Numbered from the stretch's first letter, positions 1 through 8,886 are shown. The stretch is DNA of 64,000 nucleotides from Vibrio taketomensis (GCF_009938165.1 NZ_AP019649.1:1922001-1986000), one strand, 5' to 3'. Numbers and translations are program-made. The notes: generated by a model not told the origin, from the letters alone.

Positions 1-213
1 GTTACACGTCACGTCACCAGTAATAACTTTACTGCCACTTTTGATCACTGCCGAAAAATGAGTTGGACGTGTAATCTCTGGTAATTCCGGATCTGGCGTT
101 TCCGGTACAGTAACACTCGGCCCTTCTGGACTTACTCCTGTTACGGTTAATGTATCTTCATCGCATCCATTCAACAAAACAATATTGACTAATATTGCTA
201 GAACGCTTTTCAT
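1..213 (-). CDS. Putative lipoprotein, C-terminus cut by window edge
   Basis: The frame starts with ATG at 211-213 and stays open to the left edge, giving at least 71 residues. The N-terminus is a short lysine-bearing hydrophobic segment followed by a lipobox-like LLNGC, so Cys17 would be lipidated. Asp at +2 is the classical inner-membrane retention signal in E. coli, though that rule is weaker in vibrios. After the cysteine comes a stretch rich in Pro, Glu and Thr (about residues 27-47), a typical flexible linker. The family is not recognised. Upstream is a long AT-rich region, so the gene is probably transcribed alone. Confidence 0.55.
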   Translation of the reverse strand, partial: MKSVLAILVNIVLLNGCDEDTLTVTGVSPEGPSVTVPETPDPELPEITRPTHFSAVIKSGSKVITGDVTCN

Positions 214-777
214 TTAATTCTCACTAATAAAACTTAATTAGATTTAATTGCCTGTTTTATTAGCATTATTTAATGGTTCTAAATTAAGCGACACATAATC
301 AAAATATAACCACTAACTCTGAATGACGTTAATTTATATGATATATAATTTCACTTCATTCATCATAACTATTAGTGACACAGGCAACTTTCCGTTTTAT
401 ACTTAATGATTACATTTAGCAACACGGTATCAAAGGATTTGATGTAGGATATTTCTTACATTAAATGAATTTATATTAATGCTGGAATAAACATCTCCAA
501 ATGAATAAACATTACTCTAAATCGGTACAGGTTTTAACCAAATGTTATACCCATTCAATTGTAGTCAGAATAATTTCCATTAGAATTTAAGAAATATAAT
601 AAACTTGTCATTCTTAAAGTTCGTATTAACTCATTCAATTCGATTATATTTTGGGTTAATTAAGACAAACAGCATTATTAGATTGTAAAATACAACTCTG
701 TTTTTAATGGTAAAGTTACGCTTTCGCTTGCTTCAATCGCTTTATTTTTCGCCGTGTATTTCTAGTTTTCAACCTTT
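214..777. other. AT-rich non-coding stretch
   Basis: No convincing gene is seen on either strand here. The sequence is strongly AT-rich with many stops in all frames. It presumably carries the promoter of the leftward lipoprotein gene, but I could not fix one. Confidence 0.5.
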
Positions 778-808
778 ACTAAAAAGGCCCTTATGAGGCC
801 TTTTTAGT
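778..808 (-). terminator. Rho-independent terminator of the HD/GNAT pair
   Basis: A perfect 12-bp inverted repeat (left arm 778-789, right arm 797-808) with a 7-base loop lies just past the stop of the minus-strand HD gene. A/T runs are part of the arms, so it could work in both directions. Confidence 0.8.
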
Positions 809-813
809 ACCAA

Positions 814-1446
814 TTACAAGACTTCATCACCCAATTGATCAAGAAAAGTCCGTAAGAACGCGCTGCGTTTTTGACCTTCTTGCTTTGCTGCATCGGTGTT
901 CATCGTCTCAGACAACGTCAGTAGCTTGGTATAGAAATGATCAATCGTATAACGTTGATCGTTCGGCTCACGCAGAGTGCACAGTGGATCTTGATAGTAA
1001 TAAAGCTCTCTACCAAGAGCAGTACCGACTTGTAGACAACGTGCAATACCAATTGCGCCGAGTGCATCTAATCTATCCGCATCTTGGACGATTTTTGCTT
1101 CTAAGGTTCGCGCTTCAATTTGCGCACTAAAACTATGAGCGGCAATCGCATGATGAATCGCATCAAAATAATGCTTGGGATAATCAATCGACGCTAACCA
1201 CTCTATGGCCTTATCCGCAGCGAATATTGAACTTTGTGCTCGTTGTGGATGATCTTTTGCTAATGAAACACAATCATGTAAATAGGCTGCAGGAACGACA
1301 ATGTCTAATTGAGCCTGCTCTTGCATACATAAATGTTTTGCTGTCTTGACTACACGTAATATATGAGCGATGTCGTGCGCCGCGTCCGTTTGTTTTTGCT
1401 GCTCAATAAAGGTTCTAAATTGTATTTCAAATTGCTCCAGCATCAC
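814..1446 (-). CDS. HD-domain phosphohydrolase, YedJ-like
   Basis: This 210-residue cytoplasmic protein has the full metal-binding pattern of the HD superfamily: H24 and H28 in HDIAH, the HD pair at 57-58 (YLHD), two histidines near 98-99, H104, and QDADRLDALG around 121-130. This layout is that of the E. coli YedJ group, predicted metal-dependent phosphohydrolases with no settled substrate. The gene overlaps the end of the acetyltransferase gene by 20 bases, which suggests translational coupling, and is followed by a strong terminator. The function is known only at superfamily level. Confidence 0.8.
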   Translation of the reverse strand: MMLEQFEIQFRTFIEQQKQTDAAHDIAHILRVVKTAKHLCMQEQAQLDIVVPAAYLHDCVSLAKDHPQRAQSSIFAADKAIEWLASIDYPKHYFDAIHHAIAAHSFSAQIEARTLEAKIVQDADRLDALGAIGIARCLQVGTALGRELYYYQDPLCTLREPNDQRYTIDHFYTKLLTLSETMNTDAAKQEGQKRSAFLRTFLDQLGDEVL

Positions 1447-1921
1447 TCTTCCCGACTAAATTCAATGACAAACGCAACATGTCTTTGTGCTGAATCCCGT
1501 GCTCAAAAATCGGCTCCGAATAATTAACTAAAAAGTGATCTTTGATGATACTTTCAACTCGAAAACCTAGCCGTTGGTAATAAGTTAATTGATAGCCAAA
1601 AGTCCCTGTACCGAGTTCAACGCGGCGAATATTCATCTCTAACAACTGACCCAAGGCAAAACGCAATAAAGCACTGCCAATTCCCTGCTGTTGACACTCT
1701 GGCAATACTGATACGTTAAAGACTTCTGCCACTTGCGGTTTGATCTCTCTAACCACACATATGCCGACCATGGCCTCTTGCTGATAAGCCGCAAAACACC
1801 ACGCATCGGCTAAGTAACTGTTGATACTTTGTTGACTTGGATCGGCTTCGAGCAATAGCGCCAGAGGCACTAAATTAGAATCTACCACCTGATAATTTAC
1901 TGACGAGTTAACGTTAGTCAT
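1427..1921 (-). CDS. GNAT-family N-acetyltransferase
   Basis: The 164-residue product has the acetyl-CoA-binding motif A of GNAT enzymes at about residues 71-88 (SVLPECQQQGIGSALL, with the Q-x-x-G-x-G/A core at 77-83). A following motif B region contains YYQRLGFRVE. It probably transfers an acetyl group from acetyl-CoA to an amine, but the substrate cannot be read from sequence. It is the first gene of a two-gene unit with the HD protein, overlapping it by 20 bases. The start ATG at 1921 is the only reasonable one before the conserved fold. Confidence 0.8.
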   Translation of the reverse strand: MTNVNSSVNYQVVDSNLVPLALLLEADPSQQSINSYLADAWCFAAYQQEAMVGICVVREIKPQVAEVFNVSVLPECQQQGIGSALLRFALGQLLEMNIRRVELGTGTFGYQLTYYQRLGFRVESIIKDHFLVNYSEPIFEHGIQHKDMLRLSLNLVGKSDAGAI

Positions 1922-2246
1922 TTGAAATTCTACTCAATGTCATTTGGCACATCATAGCATTAGTTGTCTTAAATTATATAAGTCGACTTACGGTGCTTGT
2001 CATTCTCCTATTAAACATATTTTCAAAGCTATGGACACATCCTCTAATAACATTCAAACCTGTGTCTAACTCAGACCCAATTTATCCTATAACCAATTGT
2101 ATTAAATGAATTTGATCACATAACAAACATAGAAAACTATAGTCCCAACGTATAATCCGCAAGTGGGCCCATATCTCAAATTCAGATTTTTAACCGAAAG
2201 CTCTGACAGACTTCAAGACTTCTTTTCATACATTCAGATATAAGAT
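1922..2246. other. Intergenic region with no recognised gene
   Basis: No ORF of note is present on either strand. It lies between the acetyltransferase start and the first broken frame of the decayed region, and would contain the acetyltransferase promoter on the minus strand. Confidence 0.45.
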
Positions 2247-2936
2247 ATGTTTATTCTTAAGTTAATGACCCTAGTCGGGTTTTCTATGCTGACCAGTGGT
2301 TTGAAAACACCTATGCCACGTAAAACGTTCAGGGTAAAATGGAAGTTTCATGCTGGTTACTGGTCTGGCTGCTTTCATTACACATAGCTTCGAGCATCGC
2401 CATATTCAACTAACTTTGATGCATCGTTTAAAATGAAGATGGTTATACCTTTCTGGCTGCTTACAAGATTAATCCTATGATACCTTTTCAGGTCGATATG
2501 GTGGGTATTATATATGACCAAAATAATAAATTGTGGTACCAAAACATCGACGAAAAGCATAAAGCAGAACTGATGAAACGGTACCCTTACGTTCCTGAAC
2601 ATTTTGTCCGGCAATATATCTTTACATCATCTTGGGATGTTGGTTAATCATCTCTTATTTTCTTTTTCCGACCGATATGCCAACAAGCTAAAATCATCTA
2701 ATTCAATTGTCGGTATCCGTATAGAGATCGAGAAACTGTCTTCAGCCAAAGGTATGTTATCCAAACGCAAACAGCATCAGTTGAACGAACTGAAAGAAGC
2801 AAGAGCGCCTCATTCAGGATATATCGGCTATGTTCTCCTTGTTTATCAAACTTACTCACAACAAGCACTACATTCACCTGTTCCCAAAGACCTCAGCACC
2901 CCGCTAGGGATACAACACCTGATGATGGTTAGCTGA
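2247..2936 (+). pseudogene. Decayed gene(s) of unknown family, first segment
   Basis: Coding-like peptide sequence runs across three frames. An ATG at 2247 opens a frame with a signal-peptide-like start (FILKLMTLVGFSMLTSG) that meets TAG at 2385. The same frame then continues to about 2430 (SPYSTNFDASFK). It appears to join NEDGYTFLAAYKINP in the next frame after loss of one A in the run near 2431-2434. That frame runs through DMVGIIYDQNNKLWYQN to a stop at 2645-2647. A third frame (2604-2936) continues with SDRYANKLKSSNSIVGIRIE. I do not recognise the family. The first part may be a separate small secreted protein and the last part the start of the larger broken protein. Confidence 0.45.
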
Positions 2937-2940
2937 TAAA

Positions 2941-3928
2941 ATGGCAAATGGAGCAAGAAGTTACTGTGTGGATTCATGTGTTCAAATACCCAAAGACCAC
3001 GACGAATTTCTTGCTTTTACAGGTTCATCAATAAGACAAACTATGCTAGCGAGAGCCTGTCAAAGAATACAATATTCAATCTCACCGATCCTAGCGGCAA
3101 GTTTGTCTCCGATGCCGAACACGTTCTCCTCGATCGCCGAGACGAAGAAGAACACTCTAATGCAATCAGTGACAAATTTGAACAACTTATGAAAGATAGG
3201 GTAAGCCTACTCATCCCTGACGACGCCCTTCCTTTCAACAAGGAAACTAGCGACTGTCGAATTGAGGTCAAATTTATACGTGCGCCATCGTGGGAACATG
3301 ATTACAAAGCCCATGAGCTGATGGTTCACCCTGGTTATCTCTCGATATTTGAGGGCAGTAATAAGTCAAGGTCGCTTTTGGCACTGCATTATCACTACTA
3401 CGCAGTGGTTACGTGTAAACATCTAGGTAAAATCGAACATAATTTTCTTTATGGACTTCACTCAATCACGCCTGAGCGAGTAACTCGAGATCTAATGACA
3501 CCAAAACTTCGCCAACACCTTGATAGCGATTCCTAGATACAGACAACTGTATTATGGAGTCATTTGCTGACATATCCATGATGCAATCATTTGCTTATCA
3601 ATGTTTTATACCACCTGCTATGAAAGCTATGCCGCCAATAAATAAGCGCACTAAGGCCAAATTAGCGATAAAATTGGGCATCAGAGAGACCTACAAAGAG
3701 TTTAACGATGCAATCAGAGGAGAACTAAACAGCTCAGTATCAACTACAACCTTTGATAAAGTGATGGAAAACAATTCGCACTTGGTGAAGAGCTTTGTCG
3801 AATCAACCTCGAACCTATTGTTATCATCTGGTATGTCCGATGATCTATCGGATGATATTGTATTCATTATGATGGATGGAATGGTTGGCGGCAGTGAACT
3901 AGAAGCTATTTGGAGCGCGGGTGATTAA
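2941..3928 (+). pseudogene. Decayed large protein of unknown family, second segment
   Basis: Three abutting frames look like one ancestral protein: 2941 to about 3030 (PKDHDEFLAFTG), then about 3040-3535 (FNLTDPSGKFVSDAEHVLLD, ALPFNKETSDCRIEVKFIRA), then about 3536-3928 (RFLDTDNCIMESF and on to GGSELEAIWSAGD). Each junction needs a one-base shift. The last 124-residue piece is intact from ATG 3554 and might still be translated alone. No catalytic motif or known domain was recognised. The stop TAA at 3926-3928 overlaps the ATG of the next, signal-peptide-bearing frame. That compact arrangement is typical of toxin-immunity or enzyme-inhibitor pairs, but this is inference from layout only. Confidence 0.45.
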
Positions 3929-4345
3929 TGAAACTGAAACTAGCTTTCTTGACTGTAATGAGTACAGTCAGTTTCAACAGTTATGCAGACTCTTCAACGT
4001 TAAAGGATATTTACTCAACTCTAATCGGAGAGGTCGTACCATGGGCTGCCGATTACCTACCCTCCGTATGACTTGTTCCGAAAAGCGCGAGAATAAATAC
4101 GGTACGGATAATGCCGTACGATAACCAGACACAGTTACAACTCACCCATATTGATGAAAATTGGATATCTTTTTGTTTCACAACGGAGCAAAATAAAATT
4201 TTCTAACAAACCAATGTACGTCAGCCAAGGACAATACCAACTTATCTTCTATAGAGAGGGTAAACTAGTCGGCAGCAGATATATAGATGTGCCTGAAGGC
4301 ATAGCATTGTTCAAGAGAGAGGATCTTTACTTTTTAGGCATTTGA
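3928..4345 (+). pseudogene. Decayed secreted small protein next to the broken large gene
   Basis: ATG 3928-3930 overlaps the preceding stop (TAATG) and begins a clear signal peptide: MKLKLAFLTVMSTVSF then a cleavage-like SYA before DSS. The frame stops at TGA after 47 residues (4069-4071). It then continues coding-like in the same frame (MPYDNQTQLQLTHIDENW). It appears to shift by one base near 4195-4201 into the frame ending at 4345 (YVSQGQYQLIFYREGKLVG). Restored, this would be a periplasmic protein of about 138 residues. The family is unknown. Its coupling to the upstream gene would suit an immunity protein or lipoprotein-like partner. One nonsense and one frameshift lesion argue that it is no longer functional. 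Confidence 0.45.
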
Positions 4346-4600
4346 TGCGCCCGAAAATGATAATTGTAAGAATCTAATTTTAAGGGCGCTGCGTCTTAAC
4401 CTGATGATTGGTTTCATGAGATCTCACCGTTGGTAGACCGATTCAAGCATCTTGGTGTGGCAAAAATCAGTGCGACAGTGCGTTGGTATTTCATCAATAT
4501 GCTGTTAAACCAACACTTTCATTAACGTCGCTATCACCGCGTGTAGCGGACTCACATAGTTAAACGACGCTCTACTATTGTTTTGCATGAGGGTGGCGAG
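4346..4600. other. Non-coding or fully decayed stretch
   Basis: Short coding-like scraps (for example FKHLGVAKISATVRWYF in one plus frame near 4442-4490) are interrupted by stops. Nothing can be named. It forms the end of the accessory-like region before ffs. Confidence 0.35.
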
Positions 4601-4831
4601 CTAATACTTTTGGTTGCATAACTCGCCTATTTTTCCATTCATGAGGTACTCGACCACGTAATCGTTGTTCTCGCTTGCCTTCATGCAAATCATTTCCGCT
4701 ATCTCTTGTGTTTCAATTGAGATATCGAACATATTGAGAAAGTCGTCTTTCTTCATTGGCAAAAATGTGGGCAATGCCGAAACATAAAAGAGAAGCAAAA
4801 ATAAAACTGCAGATAGCAAAAAGCCGCTCAT
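4601..4831 (-). CDS. Doubtful small secreted or membrane ORF
   Basis: This 76-residue frame has one hydrophobic N-terminal segment (about residues 3-20) followed by a charged, soluble tail with two later cysteines. The ATG at 4831 lies inside the ffs terminator hairpin, so transcripts from ffs would rarely reach it and its ribosome site would be sequestered. An internal ATG (MKKDDFLN) would give a 51-residue cytosolic peptide but has no clear Shine-Dalgarno. Amino-acid composition is plausible for a protein, yet no family is recognised, and it may be a fragment belonging to the neighbouring decayed region. Confidence 0.25.
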   Translation of the reverse strand: MSGFLLSAVLFLLLFYVSALPTFLPMKKDDFLNMFDISIETQEIAEMICMKASENNDYVVEYLMNGKIGELCNQKY

Positions 4832-4844
4832 TGAGCGGCTTTTC
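4817..4844 (-). terminator. Terminator of ffs
   Basis: A perfect 10-bp GC-rich stem (arms 4821-4830 and 4832-4841) is followed on the minus strand by a T run. It starts about 10 bases beyond the mature end of the SRP RNA. Confidence 0.85.
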
Positions 4845-4850
4845 TAAATT

Positions 4851-4957
4851 GGGTGGAGACCCAGCCACATCCCGGCACACAAGTCACTCGCTGCGGCTGC
4901 TTCCTTCCGGACCTGACCGAGTTCACGAGCTATTGTTGCGGGAGGACCAGGCCTCCA
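4851..4957 (-). ncRNA. ffs: 4.5S signal recognition particle RNA
   Basis: The minus strand carries the universally conserved SRP domain IV apical hairpin: GGTCAGGTCCGGAAGGAAGC, followed by GCAGC, and then GTGCCGGGATGTGGCTGG. This matches bacterial 4.5S RNA closely. The ends pair (GGAGGCC near 4950-4956 with GGTCTCC near 4853-4860), giving an RNA of about 107 nt compared with 114 in E. coli. It binds Ffh and targets membrane proteins to FtsY. A matching promoter lies upstream and an intrinsic terminator downstream. The exact 5' end is inferred from pairing and is likely made by RNase P processing of a short leader. Confidence 0.95.
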
Positions 4958-4988
4958 TAGTTCATCTCTGTTTCCAGAGAGTGAGGGG

Positions 4989-5017
4989 ATTATCTGGTAT
5001 CACTGCAGCCATTGCAA
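4989..5017 (-). promoter_or_regulatory. Probable sigma70 promoter of ffs
   Basis: On the minus strand TTGCAA (5012-5017) and GATAAT (4989-4994) are separated by exactly 17 bases. Transcription would start about 25 bases before the mature RNA, consistent with a processed leader. Confidence 0.6.
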
Positions 5018-5121
5018 GCCCAACACACAATAAAAATGTTCTTTTTGAATCAAACGCCTATCAAATAGACAGACCTGCTATTTATTCGTTTAAAAATCAG
5101 TCAGATTTATGCACTGCGCTA

Positions 5122-7128
5122 CTAGCTCACGCCCAGATCAGCTTGTTGTTCGTTCTGTGCAAAACGCGATTCAATCAGCCGCGCTTTACGTTTGTTGGCA
5201 TACATCGAAAGATCGGCCTCATGCATTACATTTTCTAACGACATGACATCACGACGAGGTTTAGATACGCCAAATGCCACACTTATCTCTAACTCAACGC
5301 CATTCGCAGATGACCTAAACTTTATCTTTTGTAGATTCAAGAGCGCATGACTGAGTTCGACAGCGCTCACTGTCCCTACCAAAATAAATTCATCGCCACC
5401 AATTCGATAACTCTGCCCTTTCCAATAACGCATAATGTAATGCGCTAACTCTTTCAGTACTTGATCTCCAACCTCATGACCATAGGTGTCATTAATTGGT
5501 TTAAACTTGTTCACATCCAAATAAACCAAGGTCTGATCGGGCTGCACACCTTTGTTATATCGACGGGTCAAGGATCTTCGATTTTTCAACCGAGTCAAAT
5601 TATCGGTATTCGATTGATGGTTGAAGTAGAGACTTAAGAGCAAAGAAGCAATCAAAATCAAAATGATCACCGACAACGTCAGCCTTGCCAAACGCTTCTC
5701 ACTCAGTAGCGTCGCTTTCCAATCAGGCATGATGTTATATTGGCCGACAATCTTCTCCACATTCAACATCGTAATTGCCTGTGAGAACAACTCTGCGAGT
5801 ATTTGCCCCTGCGGGGTTTTAGCAAAGCCTATCGCCACATCGGTCGAATAGAAATCTCGAATTAATGAATCTTCCTCAAGCGGCAAAATCTCTTTGGATT
5901 CACGTAACACTTTATTAAAGCTTGAACGATTGATTATGATGTAATCGATTTCATTGCTCAGCAGAGCGTTGATGCGTTCTTCGTCATTAGAGAAGGTATG
6001 TAGATCTTTTTGAGGCAATAAGTCGAGCAACAATTCATGATAAATATCATTCGTCACGACGCCGATACGTTCAATAATCAGCTCCGACACATTGCTATAC
6101 ACACCATTCTTGTAGCCTTCACGCTTAACAATAATTGCATTGGATACAAAATACGGTTTGCTGAAATAGGTGACTTCCTTACGAGTCTCAGATATTGCGA
6201 TCGGTGAAATTACATCAACTTTTTGCGCAAGGAAGTCATCGTACATTGTCTCCCACGCTTCACCAGGTTGACTCATCAATTGGCAGTTAAATTGCAATAT
6301 TTCACACGCAGAAAATAACACCTCAGGAGTAATTCCTACCAACTTTCCGTCGTCTTGATAGTAAGCATACTGACCTATGGACTCGATTTTGACTTTGAGC
6401 GGTCTGGAGCGATCCACACCGAGCTTTGTCGCAAGATTTCTTAACGCTTCTTGGCGCAAATCAAATTGATATTGTGTGATGTTTTCTCGCAATGCTTTTT
6501 GAACTTGAGCACTATGCACCAAAGCTTCAAATTCCTCGAGTCGAGCGAGATGCTTACCTTTTGTCGCAATAAGTGACACAGGTTTGATAGAGATTTGATG
6601 ATTGAGCAGTTGCGCATCATAGCCGGCAAGCAAAAGAGGCTTTAACTGGTTAATTGCATCCACAATCCCTTCAATTTGGTTTTGCTTAAATAGCCTGAGC
6701 GCAACATCTTGCCCATCGTATTCAACCTGAGTGATGTGCGGGTAGTTTTTAGCGATCAACTCACCATAGATGGTGCCTTTGGGCACACCAATACTACCGA
6801 GCTGCTCTAACTTCTTACCACCACGAGTAAACAAATACGTGTATTCAATATTGGTCGGACTTGAGAAATCGAAGCGTTTAGACCGTTCTTCGGTAAAGGT
6901 AACATTGGCAGCAAAATCGACTTCACCAGTTTCAACCGCGGTTAGTATGTCATTAAAACTGGGATAGTAAACGTAGTCGGTAGATAGATGAAAATGCTCT
7001 GAGATCGCGCTAAATAAGGTGTGAGTAACAATATCATCAGCTTCCATGCCCACTCGAATACGCGTATCAGCAAAAGTAGAAGATACGGTAAAAGAAAGCA
7101 TGAAAAGTAAGGCGATAAATCGTTGCAC
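5122..7128 (-). CDS. cdgH: Diguanylate cyclase with tandem periplasmic solute-binding domains, CdgH-like
   Basis: The 668-residue protein begins with a signal peptide (1-20). It then has two bacterial extracellular solute-binding (family 3) domains, about 22-235 and 245-470, one transmembrane helix at 482-502, and a cytoplasmic GGDEF domain to about 655. The active-site motif GGDEF is intact at 577-581, as are NTDNLTRLKNRR and YLDVNKFKPINDTYGH, so it should make cyclic di-GMP from GTP. The allosteric I-site position (568-571) reads YWKG rather than RxxD, so product inhibition through that site is not expected. Domain order and neighbours match V. cholerae CdgH, which affects biofilm matrix and rugosity. 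The periplasmic domains probably sense an amino acid or similar ligand. Confidence 0.9.
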   Translation of the reverse strand: MQRFIALLFMLSFTVSSTFADTRIRVGMEADDIVTHTLFSAISEHFHLSTDYVYYPSFNDILTAVETGEVDFAANVTFTEERSKRFDFSSPTNIEYTYLFTRGGKKLEQLGSIGVPKGTIYGELIAKNYPHITQVEYDGQDVALRLFKQNQIEGIVDAINQLKPLLLAGYDAQLLNHQISIKPVSLIATKGKHLARLEEFEALVHSAQVQKALRENITQYQFDLRQEALRNLATKLGVDRSRPLKVKIESIGQYAYYQDDGKLVGITPEVLFSACEILQFNCQLMSQPGEAWETMYDDFLAQKVDVISPIAISETRKEVTYFSKPYFVSNAIIVKREGYKNGVYSNVSELIIERIGVVTNDIYHELLLDLLPQKDLHTFSNDEERINALLSNEIDYIIINRSSFNKVLRESKEILPLEEDSLIRDFYSTDVAIGFAKTPQGQILAELFSQAITMLNVEKIVGQYNIMPDWKATLLSEKRLARLTLSVIILILIASLLLSLYFNHQSNTDNLTRLKNRRSLTRRYNKGVQPDQTLVYLDVNKFKPINDTYGHEVGDQVLKELAHYIMRYWKGQSYRIGGDEFILVGTVSAVELSHALLNLQKIKFRSSANGVELEISVAFGVSKPRRDVMSLENVMHEADLSMYANKRKARLIESRFAQNEQQADLGVS

Positions 7129-7254
7129 TTGTGACCTGATTTAATTGATTAACTCTCTGGCGCGCATTCACATCATTTTTTTGACTGTGAACATCACGCA
7201 AGAGTGAACAAAGATTGGTCAATTATGCCACATTTTGCACATATACTGCACTCA

Positions 7255-7995
7255 TTATGTCTCTTCGTTGTATTCGAAGTTTTGCAGTATGTAGTCCGAT
7301 ACCCAAGCTGTCGCGAGAAAACATAACCACACAACAAAGACTGGATTAGGCACATCAATATTAGGGCTGATTACCAATGCAGAAAATCCTACTGTAGGTA
7401 AAGACCAGCACATAAGGCTGCCCCAGTTAAAATCTTTGACTCTTAGCAAGCTCTCTAACATCGACATAATACCGACCAAAGTCAGCGCAAATAAAATGCC
7501 ATAGACTGACTGAGCTAGCCACATCGGTATTAACAAGGCGAGAGACCACCATCGGTGAACGGGTTGTGGCTTCCAATGGCTCGTCGACCACCAGATCATG
7601 ATCACCGAAACAGTCTGACAAATAGTCATGGCAGCACTACCACCGAGATTACCCGCCGATTGAGTAGCAATAATACCTACCTGCAACGTCACCACAATGA
7701 GTGACGCGATAAAGACCACCACTAGGTTAGAACGTTTTGAAAACACCACCATCAGCAAAGGAAACAGAATCCAAATACTGACCGAAAGCGCGACATGTTG
7801 ATGAGCTAAAGTCATCCCATAAATGAAAACAGATATGAAGAATACCGCATAGGCAAAACTGCGTTGTTGGACTAACCAAATCGCGGGGATCAACACTGCA
7901 ATAAGTGGTATATCGCCTTCGCTCAATCCAAGCGCCCGTGCACCAACAACTGCCAAAAGCAGTGCGGCAAAAAATTGACAAGTTGCAAACAGCAT
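7255..7995 (-). CDS. Multi-pass inner-membrane protein of unknown function
   Basis: The 246-residue product is almost wholly hydrophobic, with about seven to eight predicted membrane helices and short charged loops (for example QQRSFAY, SKRSNL, RVKDFNW). It ends in a polar tail FEYNEET. No transporter or sensor signature is recognised. The gene lies in the same orientation upstream of the CdgH-like cyclase with a 126-bp gap and diverges from the alkyltransferase-like gene. Conserved position next to the cyclase would suggest, but not prove, a functional link. Confidence 0.7.
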   Translation of the reverse strand: MLFATCQFFAALLLAVVGARALGLSEGDIPLIAVLIPAIWLVQQRSFAYAVFFISVFIYGMTLAHQHVALSVSIWILFPLLMVVFSKRSNLVVVFIASLIVVTLQVGIIATQSAGNLGGSAAMTICQTVSVIMIWWSTSHWKPQPVHRWWSLALLIPMWLAQSVYGILFALTLVGIMSMLESLLRVKDFNWGSLMCWSLPTVGFSALVISPNIDVPNPVFVVWLCFLATAWVSDYILQNFEYNEET

Positions 7996-8104
7996 CCCAA
8001 CTCCTTATTCCTTCCTGGAATTTGCAAAATCGGATATTGATTTCAATTGCATTCATTGCAAAATAGTCGTCAGCAGACTCATAAAACCAATATTGTCACT
8101 AAGT

Positions 8105-8407
8105 ATGGATCAATTTTTAGCGCAAATCTTTGCCGTAATTCAACAAATTCCGTTTGGAAAAGTTACAAGTTACGGTGAGGTTGCCAAAATGGCAGGGTAT
8201 CCCGGCTACGCGCGTCATGTGGGTAAAGCCTTGGGCAATCTCCCAGAAGGTTCAAAATTACCATGGCATCGCGTGGTCAATAGCCAAGGCCAAATTTCGT
8301 TGAAAGGGGCCGATTTGCAGCGTCAAAGAAAGCGTTTATTAGATGAAGACATCGAATGTAACGTGAATGGTAGAATCAACCTCAGAAAATACAAATGGCA
8401 GCCATAA
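8105..8407 (+). CDS. atl: Alkyltransferase-like protein (non-catalytic MGMT homologue)
   Basis: The 100-residue protein has the helix-turn-helix DNA-binding part of O6-alkylguanine-DNA alkyltransferase (GKVTSYGEVAKMAGYPGYARHVGKAL). The active-site PCHR motif is replaced by PWHRV at about residues 56-60. Tryptophan in place of the nucleophilic cysteine is the hallmark of ATL proteins, which flip and flag O6-alkylguanine for nucleotide excision repair rather than repairing it directly. I chose ATG 8105 (MDQFLAQ), which gives the usual family length; a TTG at 8093 would add four residues. It diverges from the membrane-protein gene. Confidence 0.9.
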   Translation: MDQFLAQIFAVIQQIPFGKVTSYGEVAKMAGYPGYARHVGKALGNLPEGSKLPWHRVVNSQGQISLKGADLQRQRKRLLDEDIECNVNGRINLRKYKWQP

Positions 8408-8417
8408 CGCTGCCATT
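8394..8417. terminator. Hairpin between convergent genes
   Basis: A 9-bp inverted repeat (8394-8402 with 8409-8417) spans the stop of the alkyltransferase-like gene. It lacks a strong T run, so terminator strength is uncertain. Confidence 0.5.
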
Positions 8418-8439
8418 ATCTATCCCATAATCAGGCTAA

Positions 8440-8886
8440 TTAACGTACGCCAACCAGCATCAAATTAAGGTTTTTGGTTTGCTCAACGTCAGTAATCACT
8501 GGGTAAATTGTATCTGTGATAAAGCGTAATTTACCGTTCACTTCAATACGTGCGCTTACTGAGTAAGTGTGGCCAGGTTGAATCTCATCACCATCATAAT
8601 TCAAAGAGAAAGCAAACGGAACTTGCGCACCTTTGGTTTCCATCACTTGCTCTGCTAGTACCTTAGCAGGCGCATCAGCCAGTGAGATATCTTGCAATCT
8701 TACTGTGACAATCGCATTGTCAGGTAGCATGATACGCTCACGGTAAGCAACCGTACCTGTTACTGCATGATTCATTTCTGCTTGCACCACTTGCTCCTTA
8801 GAAGTAGAAGCTGTTGGCTCGTTTTGACAACCCACTAATACCGCCCCAAATACCACCGACGTCAATAACATCAATGCCTTTTTCAT
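8440..8886 (-). CDS. YbaY-like lipoprotein (YscW-type domain)
   Basis: The 148-residue protein has a lipoprotein signal peptide ending in LVGC with Cys19 and then Gln at +2, which favours sorting to the outer membrane. The rest is one small beta-rich domain: TGTVAYRERIMLPDNAIV, a VRLQDISLADAPA strand, then PFAFSLNYDGDEIQPGHTY. This is the pattern of the E. coli YbaY/YscW family, whose members include pilotin-like chaperones. Its cellular role here is unknown. It diverges from tesB, and the pair of genes is neighbouring in E. coli too (ybaY-tesB), supporting the call. Confidence 0.8.
   Translation of the reverse strand: MKKALMLLTSVVFGAVLVGCQNEPTASTSKEQVVQAEMNHAVTGTVAYRERIMLPDNAIVTVRLQDISLADAPAKVLAEQVMETKGAQVPFAFSLNYDGDEIQPGHTYSVSARIEVNGKLRFITDTIYPVITDVEQTKNLNLMLVGVR

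Noticed and set aside
885-1130. 81-residue plus-strand frame opposite the HD hydrolase
   Set aside because: It is antisense to a conserved gene whose metal-binding residues are intact on the other strand.
4360-4520. Possible integron attC site or transposase remnant
   Set aside because: Some GCGC-rich and TTAAC-like bases recall attC ends, but core and inverse-core sites do not pair, and the peptide scraps do not match a known transposase.
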